The notes beneath the pieces were generated by a model. The model was not told the DNA's origin. It ran no database searches and saw only the letters and a list, made by a program, of their open reading frames with translations. The position numbers and the translations under genes are program-made. From NCBI GenBank assembly GCA_015680685.1, contig MNCI01033682.1, forward strand, positions 530,055 to 594,054: 64,000 bases of DNA, read 5' to 3'. The DNA comes from Gnetum montanum (Eukaryota > Streptophyta > Gnetopsida > Gnetales > Gnetaceae). Every line of letters starts with the position of its first letter. The first letter of the stretch is position 1. Of this stretch, positions 10,900 through 22,440 are shown one piece after another.

Positions 10900-13783
10900 C
10901 ATTATCCGGTCATAACAAGACCAAGGCTAGGTGCATTGCATGAGTGTGAAAAGAGATTCCCATCAAACTATTTAACTCGGACAAAGTGAAAGGAAACAAA
11001 AGCTTTAGTTCAAATTTATTAAACATAGATAGCCACATTATACCTTAACAAAGTGAAACAGTTTTAGAAGGTGGGACATGGTAACGCATTATTCTCTTAC
11101 ACTCAACTTTCCTTGATCATTAGGAGGTCATGGAGATGCGCTTATACCTCTTGGCTAACTAGAGGGGAAACATCAATAACGGGTAATAGTGTCTCACAAT
11201 GATCATCTCAGTCTGTTAGATAAGGAATTAATTCACAAAAATAACGTCAACATCTAGATTAGGTGAGCTTGGTTTTCATACATATATATGGACAGTGAAA
11301 TGTGTTGCTTTGAAAGATATTTTGCACATACGACCTCTGGGCGTAGCTGTCTTGTTATGTGTGATAGGTGAGCGCATTTTAAGCTCCTTGCGGGACATAA
11401 CACGGTGGCACAAACAATGAAGCCAGGCTTTTGAATCGAATTAAATTGAGGAAATACAAGGTATATGCATATGAAGCCAAAAGTGGGCAAGGTTTTTACC
11501 CTAAACGAGCTTAGGCAAGATAGTATGAGCATGGGGCATGAGAAAGCAATTAAGGCAGCACGGGAAAGGAAACTAAATAAAGCCAGGCAGACGACCCTGG
11601 ACGTCACTCTAACATTAACAATTAGTGAAAGGTGAACAATCACGTAATGGGAAATGAAAGGGAGGCTTTACTGTGTTTCACGACGGGGAAGTGAAGTGGA
11701 ATAATCCGGCAGCAAAGCAAAGCAAAGAAAAGAAAGGAAAGGAAAAAAACAAACCTGCTATGAATGATCAAATCTGAAAAGCAGAGAGGCGTCGAGATTC
11801 TCACTTTGCAACTGCACAAAATTCAGGCTGATCAGACACACAGCTTATTCGGCTTCAACTTCAAACTAATAAGACTGAAATCGGGTCTACAATGTCGGCA
11901 ATGGTATGGGTGGGTGGTTGCCGCCGCTGCTGCTGGCTCTTGCCTGTGCTTGGTGGCTGTCGTTGTGAATCGTGAATTGGGTACATAGAAACACAAACAC
12001 AGTAGACGCTCAACTTTATCGGGGCATGGACATCATATATTCCTGTTCATCCATGAATGAATGAATGAAGTGATCAGGCATGAGCATCCATCTATGATCG
12101 ATCTATCCATCCATCCGTAAACATAATATCATCATATTCTTCTTCTTTATACATCCTCATACCATAATCCATGGATTATACCACGCTGAAACAAGGACTT
12201 TTTTGCGGCTGGCCTGGTGATGGGCACATACAATACAAGATCGGCGATTTTCCGCAGAGTTTCAAGTTTGTACAGTGAATGGATTTGGATGCAAGCGCCA
12301 ACACGATCGAGCGACGCCGCTCATGGGTCCGCCATGTCGGACGCTAATGCTCTCTATGGGGCCGTCTTCTGTCCACATCCGTCACTGCTGCTCCTCCTGT
12401 AAATCATCCTTTTTTACTTTCATTATTGTTGCCATTGCCGTGTGCTGCTTATGCTTCTGCAGTTTTTGGCGATGGTGAGGTAGAGGTAGTGGTAGTCGTT
12501 CTTAAGCTGCAAGTTGTTATGTTGTAAAACTTGGGTTTAATCCATTCTGGGCTGAAGTACTCGGAAGTTAAAAGCTTTGGCTCATCAATCGACCCTCTCC
12601 AGAGCACAGGCAAGAGGGTGATGACCGTATTTGGGTTGTTGCAGTTTCATTCCGTCTCTGCGGAGGCTGCCTTGTGAGCAATGGAACGAGGGTTTTGTTG
12701 CAAAGGGCGAGCGAGCACCCCCGTTATTTGTGGGAGGTAGAGCAGGGCAGCAGACAACATGAGCAGAAGTCTGTGAGACTAAGACTGAGGCTGAGAGTGA
12801 GTGACTAGTGCACAGTAATGGCCCTAACTCTATTTGCTTCAAGTGGCCCTGCGCTGCCATGCCCTGGCCTGCACTTTTTTTTCTAAAGTCTGTCCGAGTT
12901 TCTGAACTCTGAACTGAACTGCCTGCTATGGATTCCTCTGATTATTAGGGGTTTTGTTTGATGTATGGCTTTCATCAAAGGAAGGAAGCTCTGCTGCTGT
13001 GCTGTGGGTGTGTGCGCATTATGATTTATGGATTCTGGGTCCCTGCGCTCCTGCACCTGTTCTGAGCTAAGCTTTGGTGCCAGAGAGCCTGCAGGATGCA
13101 CGTGAAGAGCGAATTCATCTGCTGCCACATCTGTGCAAACGAGAGTTGAGTTTTGACCAGAGAAAGAGAAGTTTGATTACTATTGTTATTGTTAGTATTA
13201 AGGTGCACAGATTTGCGGATACTATTCGTTAACGTTAGGCTGTTTGCATCTATATCTCACTATTTACATTTGGGTTTCGTAACCAATAACCGGTTGATAC
13301 ATCTTTTCCAAAATTTCACATGGAGGAGAAGCGCTAGTACATGACCCGGGCAGCTGGGCGCAGTGGGGCAGCGGCCTACTTTGTACTTGGGCAGGTGGCA
13401 TGGTGGGGATCTATCTTCATTTTTCAATCTCCAATCTTCTTCAGCTGCAGTAGCAGAGCGCCTTTGTGCGAATGGCCTCCATCTCCATCTCCATCTGCGT
13501 CTCCGTCGCCATGACCAGTCTTGCCATCTCTGTACTTCTCTCTGTATCTACACTTCTTTTTGGGCCTTGTTTTCATTAAATTCTGTTTTCTGGTGTTTGG
13601 GAAAGTAGCCGACCGAGTGGTTTGGGATTTTGGGTTGTGTCAACAAGGTGGATATATCATCATATTACAGTCGAAACAGTGGGAATCCGAGCACAGAGAC
13701 GCAGGAGGAGGGCGAGGGGCCGTTTTAATTATTTATTATTTTCAAAAAAGAAATTTGGCAAAAGGGTTGTATTAGGTCCTGAG
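10900..13783 (+). promoter_or_regulatory. Upstream region and probable 5' leader of the KNOX gene
   Basis: From about 10.9 kb the sequence stops resembling the surrounding retroelements and becomes richer in G and C. It holds microsatellite-like tracts: GCAAA/GAAAG repeats at 11708-11750, (ATGA)n near 12050, (ATCC)n near 12105-12116, and a pyrimidine-rich CCATCT run at 13475-13510. Such CT-rich tracts are common in plant 5' leaders. ORFs of 60-130 codons here lack recognisable domains and overlap each other on both strands, so I treat them as noncoding. I could not place a convincing TATA box or transcription start. Confidence 0.45.
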
Positions 13784-13897
13784 ATGAGCCGGGAATGGAT
13801 TCCAACGGGCATGCGATTTTCCATGGAGGACAATATGGAAATGGTGCTGGTACTGCTGGCTTCGTGCCGCGGGAGCCCAAAAGCATGGATAGCGTAA
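13784..13897 (+). promoter_or_regulatory. Upstream ATG opening a 37-codon ORF that overlaps the KNOX start
   Basis: An ATG at 13784 lies 11 bp before the KNOX ATG and in another frame. Its ORF runs 37 codons and ends inside KNOX exon 1. Its context is weaker (G at -3, A at +4) than that of the KNOX ATG at 13795 (G at -3, G at +4). If it lies in the transcript, leaky scanning would be needed to reach the KNOX start, which would lower protein output. Confidence 0.4.
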
Positions 13898-16800
13898 CAG
13901 CAGCAGCAGTAGCAGCAGCAGCAGCTGGAGGATCAGGCGCAGGAGCTGCTGCAGCAGGAGGAGGAGGAGGAGGAGGAGCGGAATGTGTTAATAGTTTTGG
14001 AAATATGGAGATCCTGCTTTCCGTGGCTGCTGCAACTGGACATACTACTAGTGCCACTGCCAGTGCCAGTGGCACTAGCAACAGCCGCTACAACAGTCAT
14101 GGCCACAGACTTGAAAACAACAGCACTCATCACAGTCATGGCCACGCCCACGGCCACAATCTGCAGCACGCTTCTTCGTTTATCAGTGGTAGCGATGCGA
14201 GCTTTAAGCTCGATGGCTGTTTCAGGAGACCTGCTGTTGCTGCGCAGGTGCAGCCCAAGAACAACAACACAGATGAAGAAGCTGCTCTCAGAGCGGGTTC
14301 CTGGCACCACCAGCAACAGCAACAGCAGCAGCACAGGCAGCATGATACGAATATGGAGACTCTCAAATCCAGAATAGCCTCGCATCCTCGCTATCCGCAG
14401 CTCATGGCCGCATTCATGGACTGTAGCAAGGTTCACAGACGCTCAATTCTCAGCGGCTCTTAGCTGCTGATTTTATTTACATGAAAAACTGAAACTGAGA
14501 TTTTATTGTTTCATGATTAGGCTGTTGCTCTCACCGTGTGTGTGTTTTTGTGCTGAGCTTGGCCTGCCAGATCGGGGCTTCTCCTGAGGTCGCTGCGTTG
14601 ATGGAGCAGAAGCTTCAGCACTGCAAGAGTCTTGTGCCTTCCACTTCAAATTCTTCCTGCGCCGCCCCCGGGGCCTCCGATCCCGAGTTGGATTTGTTCA
14701 TGGTAATTCTGTCTGATTTTTACCGCCTGTTTGCAGTCGAACTCGCAGCGCAGAAGAATTCATTCATCTGTGTATCGTCCGCCAACAGTGATACCGAGGC
14801 GATGCTAATGCATCACGATATATAAATGGCTTTTCTTGGCAATATCTGATCTTATGGTACCGGGTGATGCAATTCATAATCATGTATAGCTGATGGAACG
14901 TGGGTTTTTCCCTTTTCGGCAGAACGATTACTGCGAGTTGCTTATCAGGTACGAGGCTGAGCTGAGCGGGCCTTACAAGGAAGCCATGGAGTTTGTACAC
15001 AAGATGCAGGTGGAACTTCATAGCCTGGGCGGTATGGATATTGAGGCAAACTCCCCGGGTAAGTCCAGATTCTCCACTGAACCAGTAAACCCCCCTTTTC
15101 CGTTTCAATTTTTGCATGAAACGCCCAGTGATGGTGGCTTCAAGTTATAACTATATTCGTCTTTTACATTCTTGATAGATATTAGTATTATTTTTGTTAT
15201 TTATCCCATGATTTGGCAACCAGATCTACCACCTCTTTCATTCTCGAGTGGATGTCAACTCCCTATTGGAAACGCTTGCTTGGGTAGAGGCAAGTGTGGT
15301 TTTCTGCGTTAGAATCTAGTTCCATCCAAAAACCGATATCCACTGCTGCAGAAGCATTCTCATTTGCAGAGTTTCGAATTTTACTGCATTACAAAACAAA
15401 CATTGAGGTGCAAATGGAATCCTTTATTCCTTCAAATTCTGGAGTAAATCGGTCTAAACAACTGGTTCTATTCATTCCTGGGTCATCGGCAACTGGAATT
15501 GGCAAATGTGGAAATCCCATTGTGAGAGGGTTATGAGGCTATATGACTAGGTTCTGCTTTTTATTTCTAACTTAGGTTATCTTTCTGATCCGGTCATTCA
15601 GGCAGGAGGGTAAACTCAGGTTAGGAAACATTCAAAAAAGGATGTTGCTATTTACCTGTTATATCTATTGCTTGCACCAAAGCTGTTCAAACCAGAGAGG
15701 ATATCACTTTCAGATTTTCAGTATAGAAAATTCGTTCAAGCATTGAGAAAACGTACAGTTATTCCATCAGTCGTTCTTATATTGGACACCGCATGTGGCG
15801 TAGATTTTGTTTTGTGAACATACGTTTTAAAAGTATTAACCAAACCTTCTGTACCGTTATTTAACTCATTGTTGTGTCTGGATAGTCTTTGATTCCTCAC
15901 TGGTACAAATCCTTTTCAATAAACATGATGTTCAGCTAACGCAACCATCTAAACGTGTCCTTTGAATGATCCTGTCCCGGACCAAACGTAAAATGATCGA
16001 GATCCAAAGTTAAATGAAGCGACCGCAGAAGAACAATAGGGAGATTTGATTCTCTAACTACAATTGATCACTATTCTAATGCACAGATGATTATGAAAAC
16101 CGTGGATTTTATTGACTATCGGAGACCATGGTGCCATCTGTCAAGAGCTGTTGCATCAACATTTTGACTGTCAGACAATAGTACCGTAGGGCAAGAAATG
16201 TTTAATATTTGGCATCCAGAAGAAAGGTATGTTGCATGCCCAAGGGGAATGGTTCAGCCATGGCAACTCTGTCCGAACTCGCAGGATTCGCTATCAAAGT
16301 AGTGTAGCTTTAGACAGTATAGTTTGGTTAGTTAATTACAGTGAGAAATAAAAAACTTAAGCTACATCTCCAACATCATTCCTGCGGAACTGTCATGAAA
16401 GATGGATACTACAGACGAACGAAAGAAGAAACAAAATTGTCCTATTTTATGTTCGTTTCAGGACACGTATAACCTAAAGCAGGTGGAAAATCCAGATCCC
16501 AGTAGCAAAACAAACCTCGCAGCTGGATGAAGATACGTGTATGAGCCGTCGGCTTAACAATTCCATGATTTCTCATGGCTCACGGATGCAGCGGCAAGGC
16601 AAGTTGCAGCAGCGTGTGAGATGACTTCCAATTAACTTCTTGCCGACTCCTTTTTTCCCCCATAAATTTGTGGGTTGAGGCGTCCTTTCGTCAAAGATCG
16701 GGCATTGGTAAGTGCTTCTACGGCAGATTCTCTTTGTCGCGCCAAAGGCTGCTTATCAATCACACCGTTTTCAAATCAAACAGAGACCGCAACCACACCC

Positions 16801-18564
16801 GCATCGACACCCACTGAACCAGACTGACCTGAGTCACGGAACAACTCTGAAAGCAAAGCAAAACCCAAAACAAAAGCTCCGGCAATGGCGCGGCGTACGT
16901 GCCATTATTTCCATTACATGATGTCGTGATAATTTTGCTTTTGGCAAGTTACAGGGGAATACTCTTCAGACCCAGTAGAACAGCAAGGACGGAAAACCTT
17001 AGGCGACGTTGGGGGCCGTATGCCAGAGTTGTCAGTTGCAGAATTAATGCGGATTGAATGTTCTGTTGGTTTCTAATTTCAAAACACTGGCAGGCTGGTG
17101 CTGAGACTTTTATTTTGAAAAAATGTCAAAGCAGTCGCGTATCTACAAGGTTGTTAATATTATTTCTATTTCCGATTCCATATTATGCGGATTTACTTAA
17201 ATAATCGAACAGTAAATGGGCAAGAATTAAAATGGTGAAAAATGTTAACTGTGTTCAGCATACCGGTTTTCCTGCTGAAGCTTGCCCTTTTTCTAATTTC
17301 TAAAGCGTGCGAACAGTGCTCGTCGGAGTTTTCTCGAGTTTTCAGGATAGTCGCTGAAAAACCTAGCGAAATTTGAGCCAGGATCCGGGAAAAAAAAAAA
17401 ACAAACGATTAAAAGGAGTCAAATTCCCAAGCGTGTTTGGTCCGGCATTATAAGGAATTTCATTACACCTTTGGAAGTTGCAATTGATAAACTGTTAAGC
17501 GTTGCGTTAGGCTGGGCTCTGGGTACGTGCGAGTGACGATAGTTTCGGAACGCAGATGCAGACGCAGACGAGGACGAAGAAGACGCAGTTATCAAAGCAG
17601 ACGGAGAGAGAAAGAAGACTTGACTGGCGCTTTCCCGACATCGTTGTCGTTTCTGAAACATACACGTCCCGCTGCACTCTCTTTACTCTCAGACATGTGT
17701 CGCATCCCCTCAGGCCCTCACATCCTCCCCATCCTGTGATTGCGACTTTACTTAGGCTTTAGATTCTTATGCATCTTGGCCTCAGAACTGTGTTCCGCCT
17801 TGGTCTCCTTTCGTTTTTACGTTTCGTGCGCAATTAGGGTTCTCTTCTGATGATTTCTCATGTCTCAGATAGATTTCTCATCATCATCATCATCATCCAG
17901 CTCTACGGATATACGGTATGGTAACTTGTGGGTTGTGATTATTTGTGAACTTGAGACTGAACCAGGTTATAATATTTCAGGTGCAGCAGCAGCCGCGCAT
18001 GGTGCGGAGGAAAATGGCGGCAATACATCCGAGGAGGAGGAGGAACTGAACTGCAATTTCATGGAGACCACGGCTCCCGACAGCAATAATCACTCTGCGG
18101 AAAGCAAGGAGCTCAAGGAGAAGCTTCTGCGCAAGTACAGTGGCTGCTTCGGCAATCTGAGGAAAGAATTCCTGAAGAAGAAGAAGAAAGGCAAATTGCC
18201 CAAAAATGCCAGGCAGAAGCTGCTTGATTGGTGGGACGCTCACTACAAATGGCCGTATCCTTGCGTAAGCTTTTACCTGTTGTTGAATCCGCTGTGCATT
18301 TACCAAACTGAAAACACGCTTGGATCTATCAGTCATAAACGATTTCGATCAACATTATATTGACTTGTGGGTGGAGTGTTGCAGGAATTGGATAAGGCAG
18401 CGCTGGCAGAAAGCACAGGGCTAGACCAGAAACAGATCAACAATTGGTTCATCAACCAGAGAAAGCGCCACTGGAAACCATCGGAGGACATGCAGCTAGT
18501 GATCCTGGACAGCATGAATCCTCACGCTTCTTACACCGTTGGAACAGCAGCCATGGAATGGTGA
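13795..18564 (+). CDS. Class I KNOX (TALE) homeobox transcription factor, five exons
   Basis: Exons are 13795-14430, 14571-14702, 14923-15058, 17981-18264 and 18385-18564. All introns are GT-AG with phases 0, 0, 1 and 0, giving 455 residues. The order is: low-complexity N-terminus with poly-Ala and poly-Gly (36-61), a His-rich patch (112-125) and a Gln run (173-179); KNOX1 (about 188-230, split by intron 1 after FMDCSK); KNOX2 (about 250-294, [15 protein letters not shown]); an acidic linker; ELK (about 345-366, [12 protein letters not shown]); and the TALE homeodomain (about 368-430) with the PYP loop at 393-395 and [10 protein letters not shown] at 417-426. Such proteins are nuclear regulators that keep shoot meristem cells undifferentiated, usually paired with BELL proteins. 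The residue after PYP is Cys where Ser or Thr is usual. No frame break is seen. The ATG at 13795 is chosen for frame and context. Domain order and the ELK/homeodomain sequence make class I the best call; the exact orthologue is not claimed. Confidence 0.95.
15059..17980 (+). other. KNOX intron 3, 2.9 kb
   Basis: The donor GTAAGT follows [11 protein letters not shown] coding and the acceptor is ATATTTCAG. It separates KNOX2 from the ELK/homeodomain half, the place of the large regulatory intron in many class I KNOX genes. No transposon, SINE or long coding exon was recognised. It includes a purine-rich GACGCAGACGAGGACGAAG tract (17555-17590) and an ATC microsatellite (17878-17897). A small unannotated exon cannot be excluded. 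Confidence 0.8.
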
Positions 18565-18960
18565 TTTCAGTACCTACTAGTGCACCCTTTCGTTCCTTTT
18601 CTTAGATGTAAATACCCATCCCATCCATTCCTGACACAACTGCATCGTCTAGTTAGTTGTGAAGGAATCATCCCAAGGATATGCGTCTCAGAAGCGTTTC
18701 CACGATACACTGCTGCTTCAACAACACTGAATTGCGTGGGCTCTAAGATGGCTGGAAGACATGTCAATGGCTTCTAGGAGTCAAGCAATTATATATTTAT
18801 ATAAATATATATATTTTTTGTTACCACAGATTTAGATTCATTGCTCAAAATAAAGAATTATATTGTGACCTATTTATTTCATCTGATGCTTCATTTTGCA
18901 ATGTTGTGTTTAATCATTTACTTTCATTTTACACAGAAATATTCAACTAGTATACAATTG
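18565..18960 (+). terminator. KNOX 3' untranslated region with candidate poly(A) signal
   Basis: After the TGA at 18562-18564 the sequence is noncoding. An AT-only tract lies at 18789-18815, and a canonical AATAAA is at 18849-18854, about 285 bp past the stop. The AATAAA in an AT-rich setting is a plausible polyadenylation signal. The cleavage site is not determined. Confidence 0.45.
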
Positions 18961-18967
18961 CGTATTT

Positions 18968-19073
18968 TGGTTATATTGCTTCTAGATTTAGTAATGAACC
19001 AATGCCTTTTGCAAGCCACTTGGTTATATTGCTTCTAGATTTAGTAATGAACCAATGCCTTTTGCAAGCCACT
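18968..19073. repeat. Perfect tandem duplication, 2 x 53 bp
   Basis: 18968-19020 is repeated without change at 19021-19073. Full identity shows a recent event or an assembly duplication, in contrast to the decayed elements nearby. Confidence 0.95.
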
Positions 19074-19380
19074 TTCAACTCTCCTTCGTTGAGGCACGGT
19101 AGTGCCCAACTCTATCATTAGACATTCGATTATTTTAGTTCTCTGTTCAATTAGTTTGATTTTTTGCATTATGTGTCCCATCATTGATGAAGTCATTACA
19201 TGCAATTTCAAGGGTAAGTTATAGTTAGGTAAGAATGAGGTCATTGGCATAGTTATCATAAATTTAATGAAATTGGAACTTATTTTTCATACTGAGACTT
19301 TTTGGGATTTTTTGGTTCATACATCATCATCATCATTAGCCTAGCCTTATGCTAATAAAATGGGGTTGGATATTTTTTTA

Positions 19381-19525
19381 AAGGGTCATTACATAGAGAC
19401 TAAGTGCCTCATTTTGCTAAGGCTGGGTCTGTGGATGAGCAAAACTCATGCTAGAACCTACGACCTAGGTCTTATAACTTCAGAGATAAGTACTTAAAAC
19501 ATCATTTCAAATGATGGTCTTAAAC
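19381..19525 (-). mobile_element. SINE family B, copy 2 (diverged)
   Basis: The minus strand starts with ACCATCATTTGAAATGATG, close to the head of the copy at 41861. It then has AAGACCTAGGTCGTAGGTTC in the B-box position and a GCTCATCCACAGACC stretch like the CATCCATCAACC of copy 1. A second short echo of the head lies at 19527-19552. Confidence 0.4.
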
Positions 19526-19984
19526 ATTACTTCAAATGATGGCCTTGATCTATTGGATCACACCAATTTTAGAATTCCTGTTATAGAATTTAATCTCATA
19601 ACTCATCTTTGTTTCCTGTAATCAAACTTTGACTTGGGTTATCCTTAAATTGATTCAGCTTTGTTTCCTATAATCAAACATTGACTTGGGTTATCCTTAA
19701 ATGGACTAGCATAAGGTATCCTAATCTTTGATAAATAATTTTGGTCATTGATTATCTTGTATAAATTTATTATAAACAAATTTGTAGGTGCTCTAACAAC
19801 ATAGCTACTTTAGAGACATTTAAGATTTTAGCTCATGAATTCCATCCATTACTATTCTTTGGTAATCTAGAACTAAAGCTTTAACATCATAATTATAAGT
19901 ATAAACAAGAACTCATATTCTTATTGGTATTGTTCCAAATGTTTTCTACAAACATTAATGTCTAATTTCTTCAGCTTATTATTG

Positions 19985-20860
19985 TGGGCAGCTCTAGTTG
20001 ATGTAGATTTAGCTTTAATTTGTTCATGTCTCTTTTTTGGGATGTATCCCTCTTAGAATTCCTTTGTACAATCTTGATCATTTGTGAAAAGATTTGGGAA
20101 GTTGTGATGACTGTAAAAGTCCTTATGGTTATGACCTCTATAAGTAGAACCTTTTGGATGTTAAGGTTGATAACTAATATTTTCCCAAATAAGATCAACA
20201 TAAGAGAATATGTATTCAACTTTGATGAAGCACCAACCATAACTTCTATAATTAGAACCTTTTGGATGTTAAGGTTGATAACTAATATTTTCCCAAATAA
20301 GATCAACATAAGAGAATATGTATTCAACTTTGATGAAGCACCAATGGAATGTAGCATCTTTACAATCACTATAATTAGATTGATATATGTTGATAAACAC
20401 TACCATATATGTTGTTTTCTGTCTTTCAAAATTCATCTTCATTTTCAAAGGCTTCAACATTATAATTAGGAGAAGGGGAAGTAAGAAAGAACATATCTTC
20501 TTTTTGGTGTTATTCCTCATAGTTTCCATGAACTACAATGTTTGAATTTTAACTTTTACTGCTAGTGGTTCTAGGTGATGTAGATTTAACTTTCTTTTAT
20601 TGATACATCCCTTTCCACTATATACCCCTTTTTTGAATTCCTCTTTATTGTCCCATTCATCTATGATTCTGAATTCCTCTTTATTGTCCCATTCATCTAT
20701 GATGAGGTTTGAGAAGTCATAGTGAATGTAGAACCCCTTATGATTACAACCTTTGTAAGTAGAATGTTATAGGTATCAAGTTCCATAACTGACATTTTCT
20801 AAATTAAGATCAACGTAAGGATACATATATAACTTTGATGGAGCACTATTAAAATTTGAC
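19985..20860. repeat. Complex tandem region with units of about 585, 108 and 36 bp
   Basis: A long unit at about 19985-20245 recurs, imperfectly, at about 20570-20860 (shared GATGTAGATTTA, GATCAACRTAAG and AACTTTGATG blocks). Inside it a 91-bp block at 20146-20236 is repeated at 20254-20344 with one shared frame, period 108. A 36-bp unit starting GAATTCCTCTTTATTG is duplicated at 20635-20670 and 20671-20703. Frames on both strands are open only because of the repeats. I see no clear domain, though the minus strand is rich in Asn, His and Lys like some copia gag tails. Confidence 0.75.
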
Positions 20861-20926
20861 ATCTTTACAATTCCATAATTAAGCTATTAAAATTGAATCT
20901 AGAATTAACTCTATTATGAAGCTTGT

Positions 20927-21875
20927 TGACGAATCATCAGTTGGTTGGGTTATCTGATAAAAAGTCAACTTTTTGGTTGGCTCCGATATCCTAGCCCCAA
21001 TAACAAGGCTCCGATAATAAGGTCTCAATACTTGGGCCTCGTTGCCACGGTTAGTTGCATTGACAAGGCCTTATCGATGCAATCTATTGTGTCGATGTGG
21101 CCCCATCGACGTACTGTCTATTTTTCTCTATAAATACACGCTCATAGCTATGTTTATGCAATTCTTTGGTCAATAGAGTAGCCGAACTCTTGTAGTTTTA
21201 TTTTGTAATCTTAGAAAACAGTTAGTGAGTTCTTGTAGTGTGGATTTGAGTCAGTTGTACGACATCTTATTCGAGTGGCAATGTACTTAGACACATTCCA
21301 TGAACAGCAATAAGATCGAGATTGATTCTTATTTATTGTAGCACTTTGACTTAGATTAAATTTACTTTTAATGCAATTTATATTCCATGTACTTGGTTAA
21401 TATTTACGTTTTCATGCATGTTAATGAATTGGGAGAATGAGCATGACTAGTTTCTAGCATAAACACGTATTCTCTTGGTAATCCTAGCAGCGTTATTGCT
21501 TGGTTCACCCAGTAGCATAGTGCTTGGTAATCCCACTAGTGGATAGGACGTGTACGACAAGCTGGGAACAGACACTCATCACCTGTAGGCTAGTTTAGAT
21601 TTTACTTTCCATTTTTAATTAGTTTAAATAATGATTTCTTTATTATCATTAGGAGTAGCATAAGGCTGAAACAACATCAAGAATCATATGCCTCACTCTG
21701 GACTAAACCATACGTGACAAAGCTACCACTAGTCCAAGTGGGAAGACAACGAATTGCGATCAAAGCATAATGATCTAGATGCCACAACTAGTCCCATCGA
21801 CGGAATTCGACGGGATCGTGCGTGAACACTTGTGATTTGTATGGTTGGGCATAGGGGGTACCTCGCCACTCATCA
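20927..21875 (+). mobile_element. Solo LTR of the Tat family with perfect target duplication
   Basis: It starts TGACGAATCATCAG, ends ACTCATCA and follows the element 1 LTRs along its length, with TATAAATA at 21129-21136. CTTGT lies immediately before (20922-20926) and after (21876-21880). No PBS or internal sequence follows. This is the result expected from recombination between the two LTRs of a former full element. Confidence 0.9.
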
Positions 21876-21880
21876 CTTGT

Positions 21881-22440
21881 CGATTGCATGATGGAAATTA
21901 TTGAGTATAATTCTAGCCTATCCATATTTGAAGTTTCATTTACCAAATACCACTTTAATGTAAGCTAGAAAATGAAGTTCTTATGATCCATGCATTCTAA
22001 CAAATAAGTATAAAACATAGTCATGTTAAGTTTCTAGAATATCTAGTTAAGTAACTCTTATGATGATATAATAGAAATTGTGGTTCACTCTTACAACTTC
22101 CATATCTAAATTGTAAATGATATTTATGTTATGTGAATCAACATATTGTGAGTTGAACCATTATAGCCAAATGTAATGGGATGGAAATAGTTAATCATTA
22201 CCATTAACTAATTTAGTTGCAAGTTAACCAAAACATTGTTTACTTCTTTCCTATGGTGGTGATGGCATCATGATAGTGATAATGAAACAATGATGACAAT
22301 ACACACAATTATGAAAGAATTGGAAAAAAGAATGAAAATGAAATCAAGAGTTTAAAATTATTTAACATCCTCCATCAAACAATACATGATTTTTTATTAC
22401 AAATATTGCAAATTCAATGCAATTACAAATTTCTTGAAAT
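21881..22440. other. AT-rich spacer, nothing recognised
   Basis: No coding or repeat structure was found apart from short GATGATGA-type simple runs near 22255-22300. Confidence 0.45.

Noticed and set aside
11254-13775. Several 60-130 codon ORFs upstream of KNOX
   Set aside because: Overlapping on both strands, no domain and microsatellite-driven composition; better read as promoter and leader.
13725-14436. Minus-strand ORFs of 118, 167 and 76 codons across KNOX exon 1
   Set aside because: They are shadows of the CAG/GGA/CAC repeats, giving Ser, Cys, Leu and Val runs with no domain.
14538-15536. Separate small genes at 14538-14825, 14893-15150 and 15294-15536
   Set aside because: The first two contain KNOX exons 2 and 3 read on into introns; the third lies in intron 3 and has no domain.
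17860-18363. Separate Ser-rich protein starting [10 protein letters not shown]
   Set aside because: It is intron 3 sequence running into KNOX exon 4 in frame; the acceptor at 17980 and phase fit the KNOX model.
19971-20469. ORFs of 132 and 149 codons with internal repeats
   Set aside because: They exist because of the 108-bp tandem unit, occur on both strands and show no known domain.
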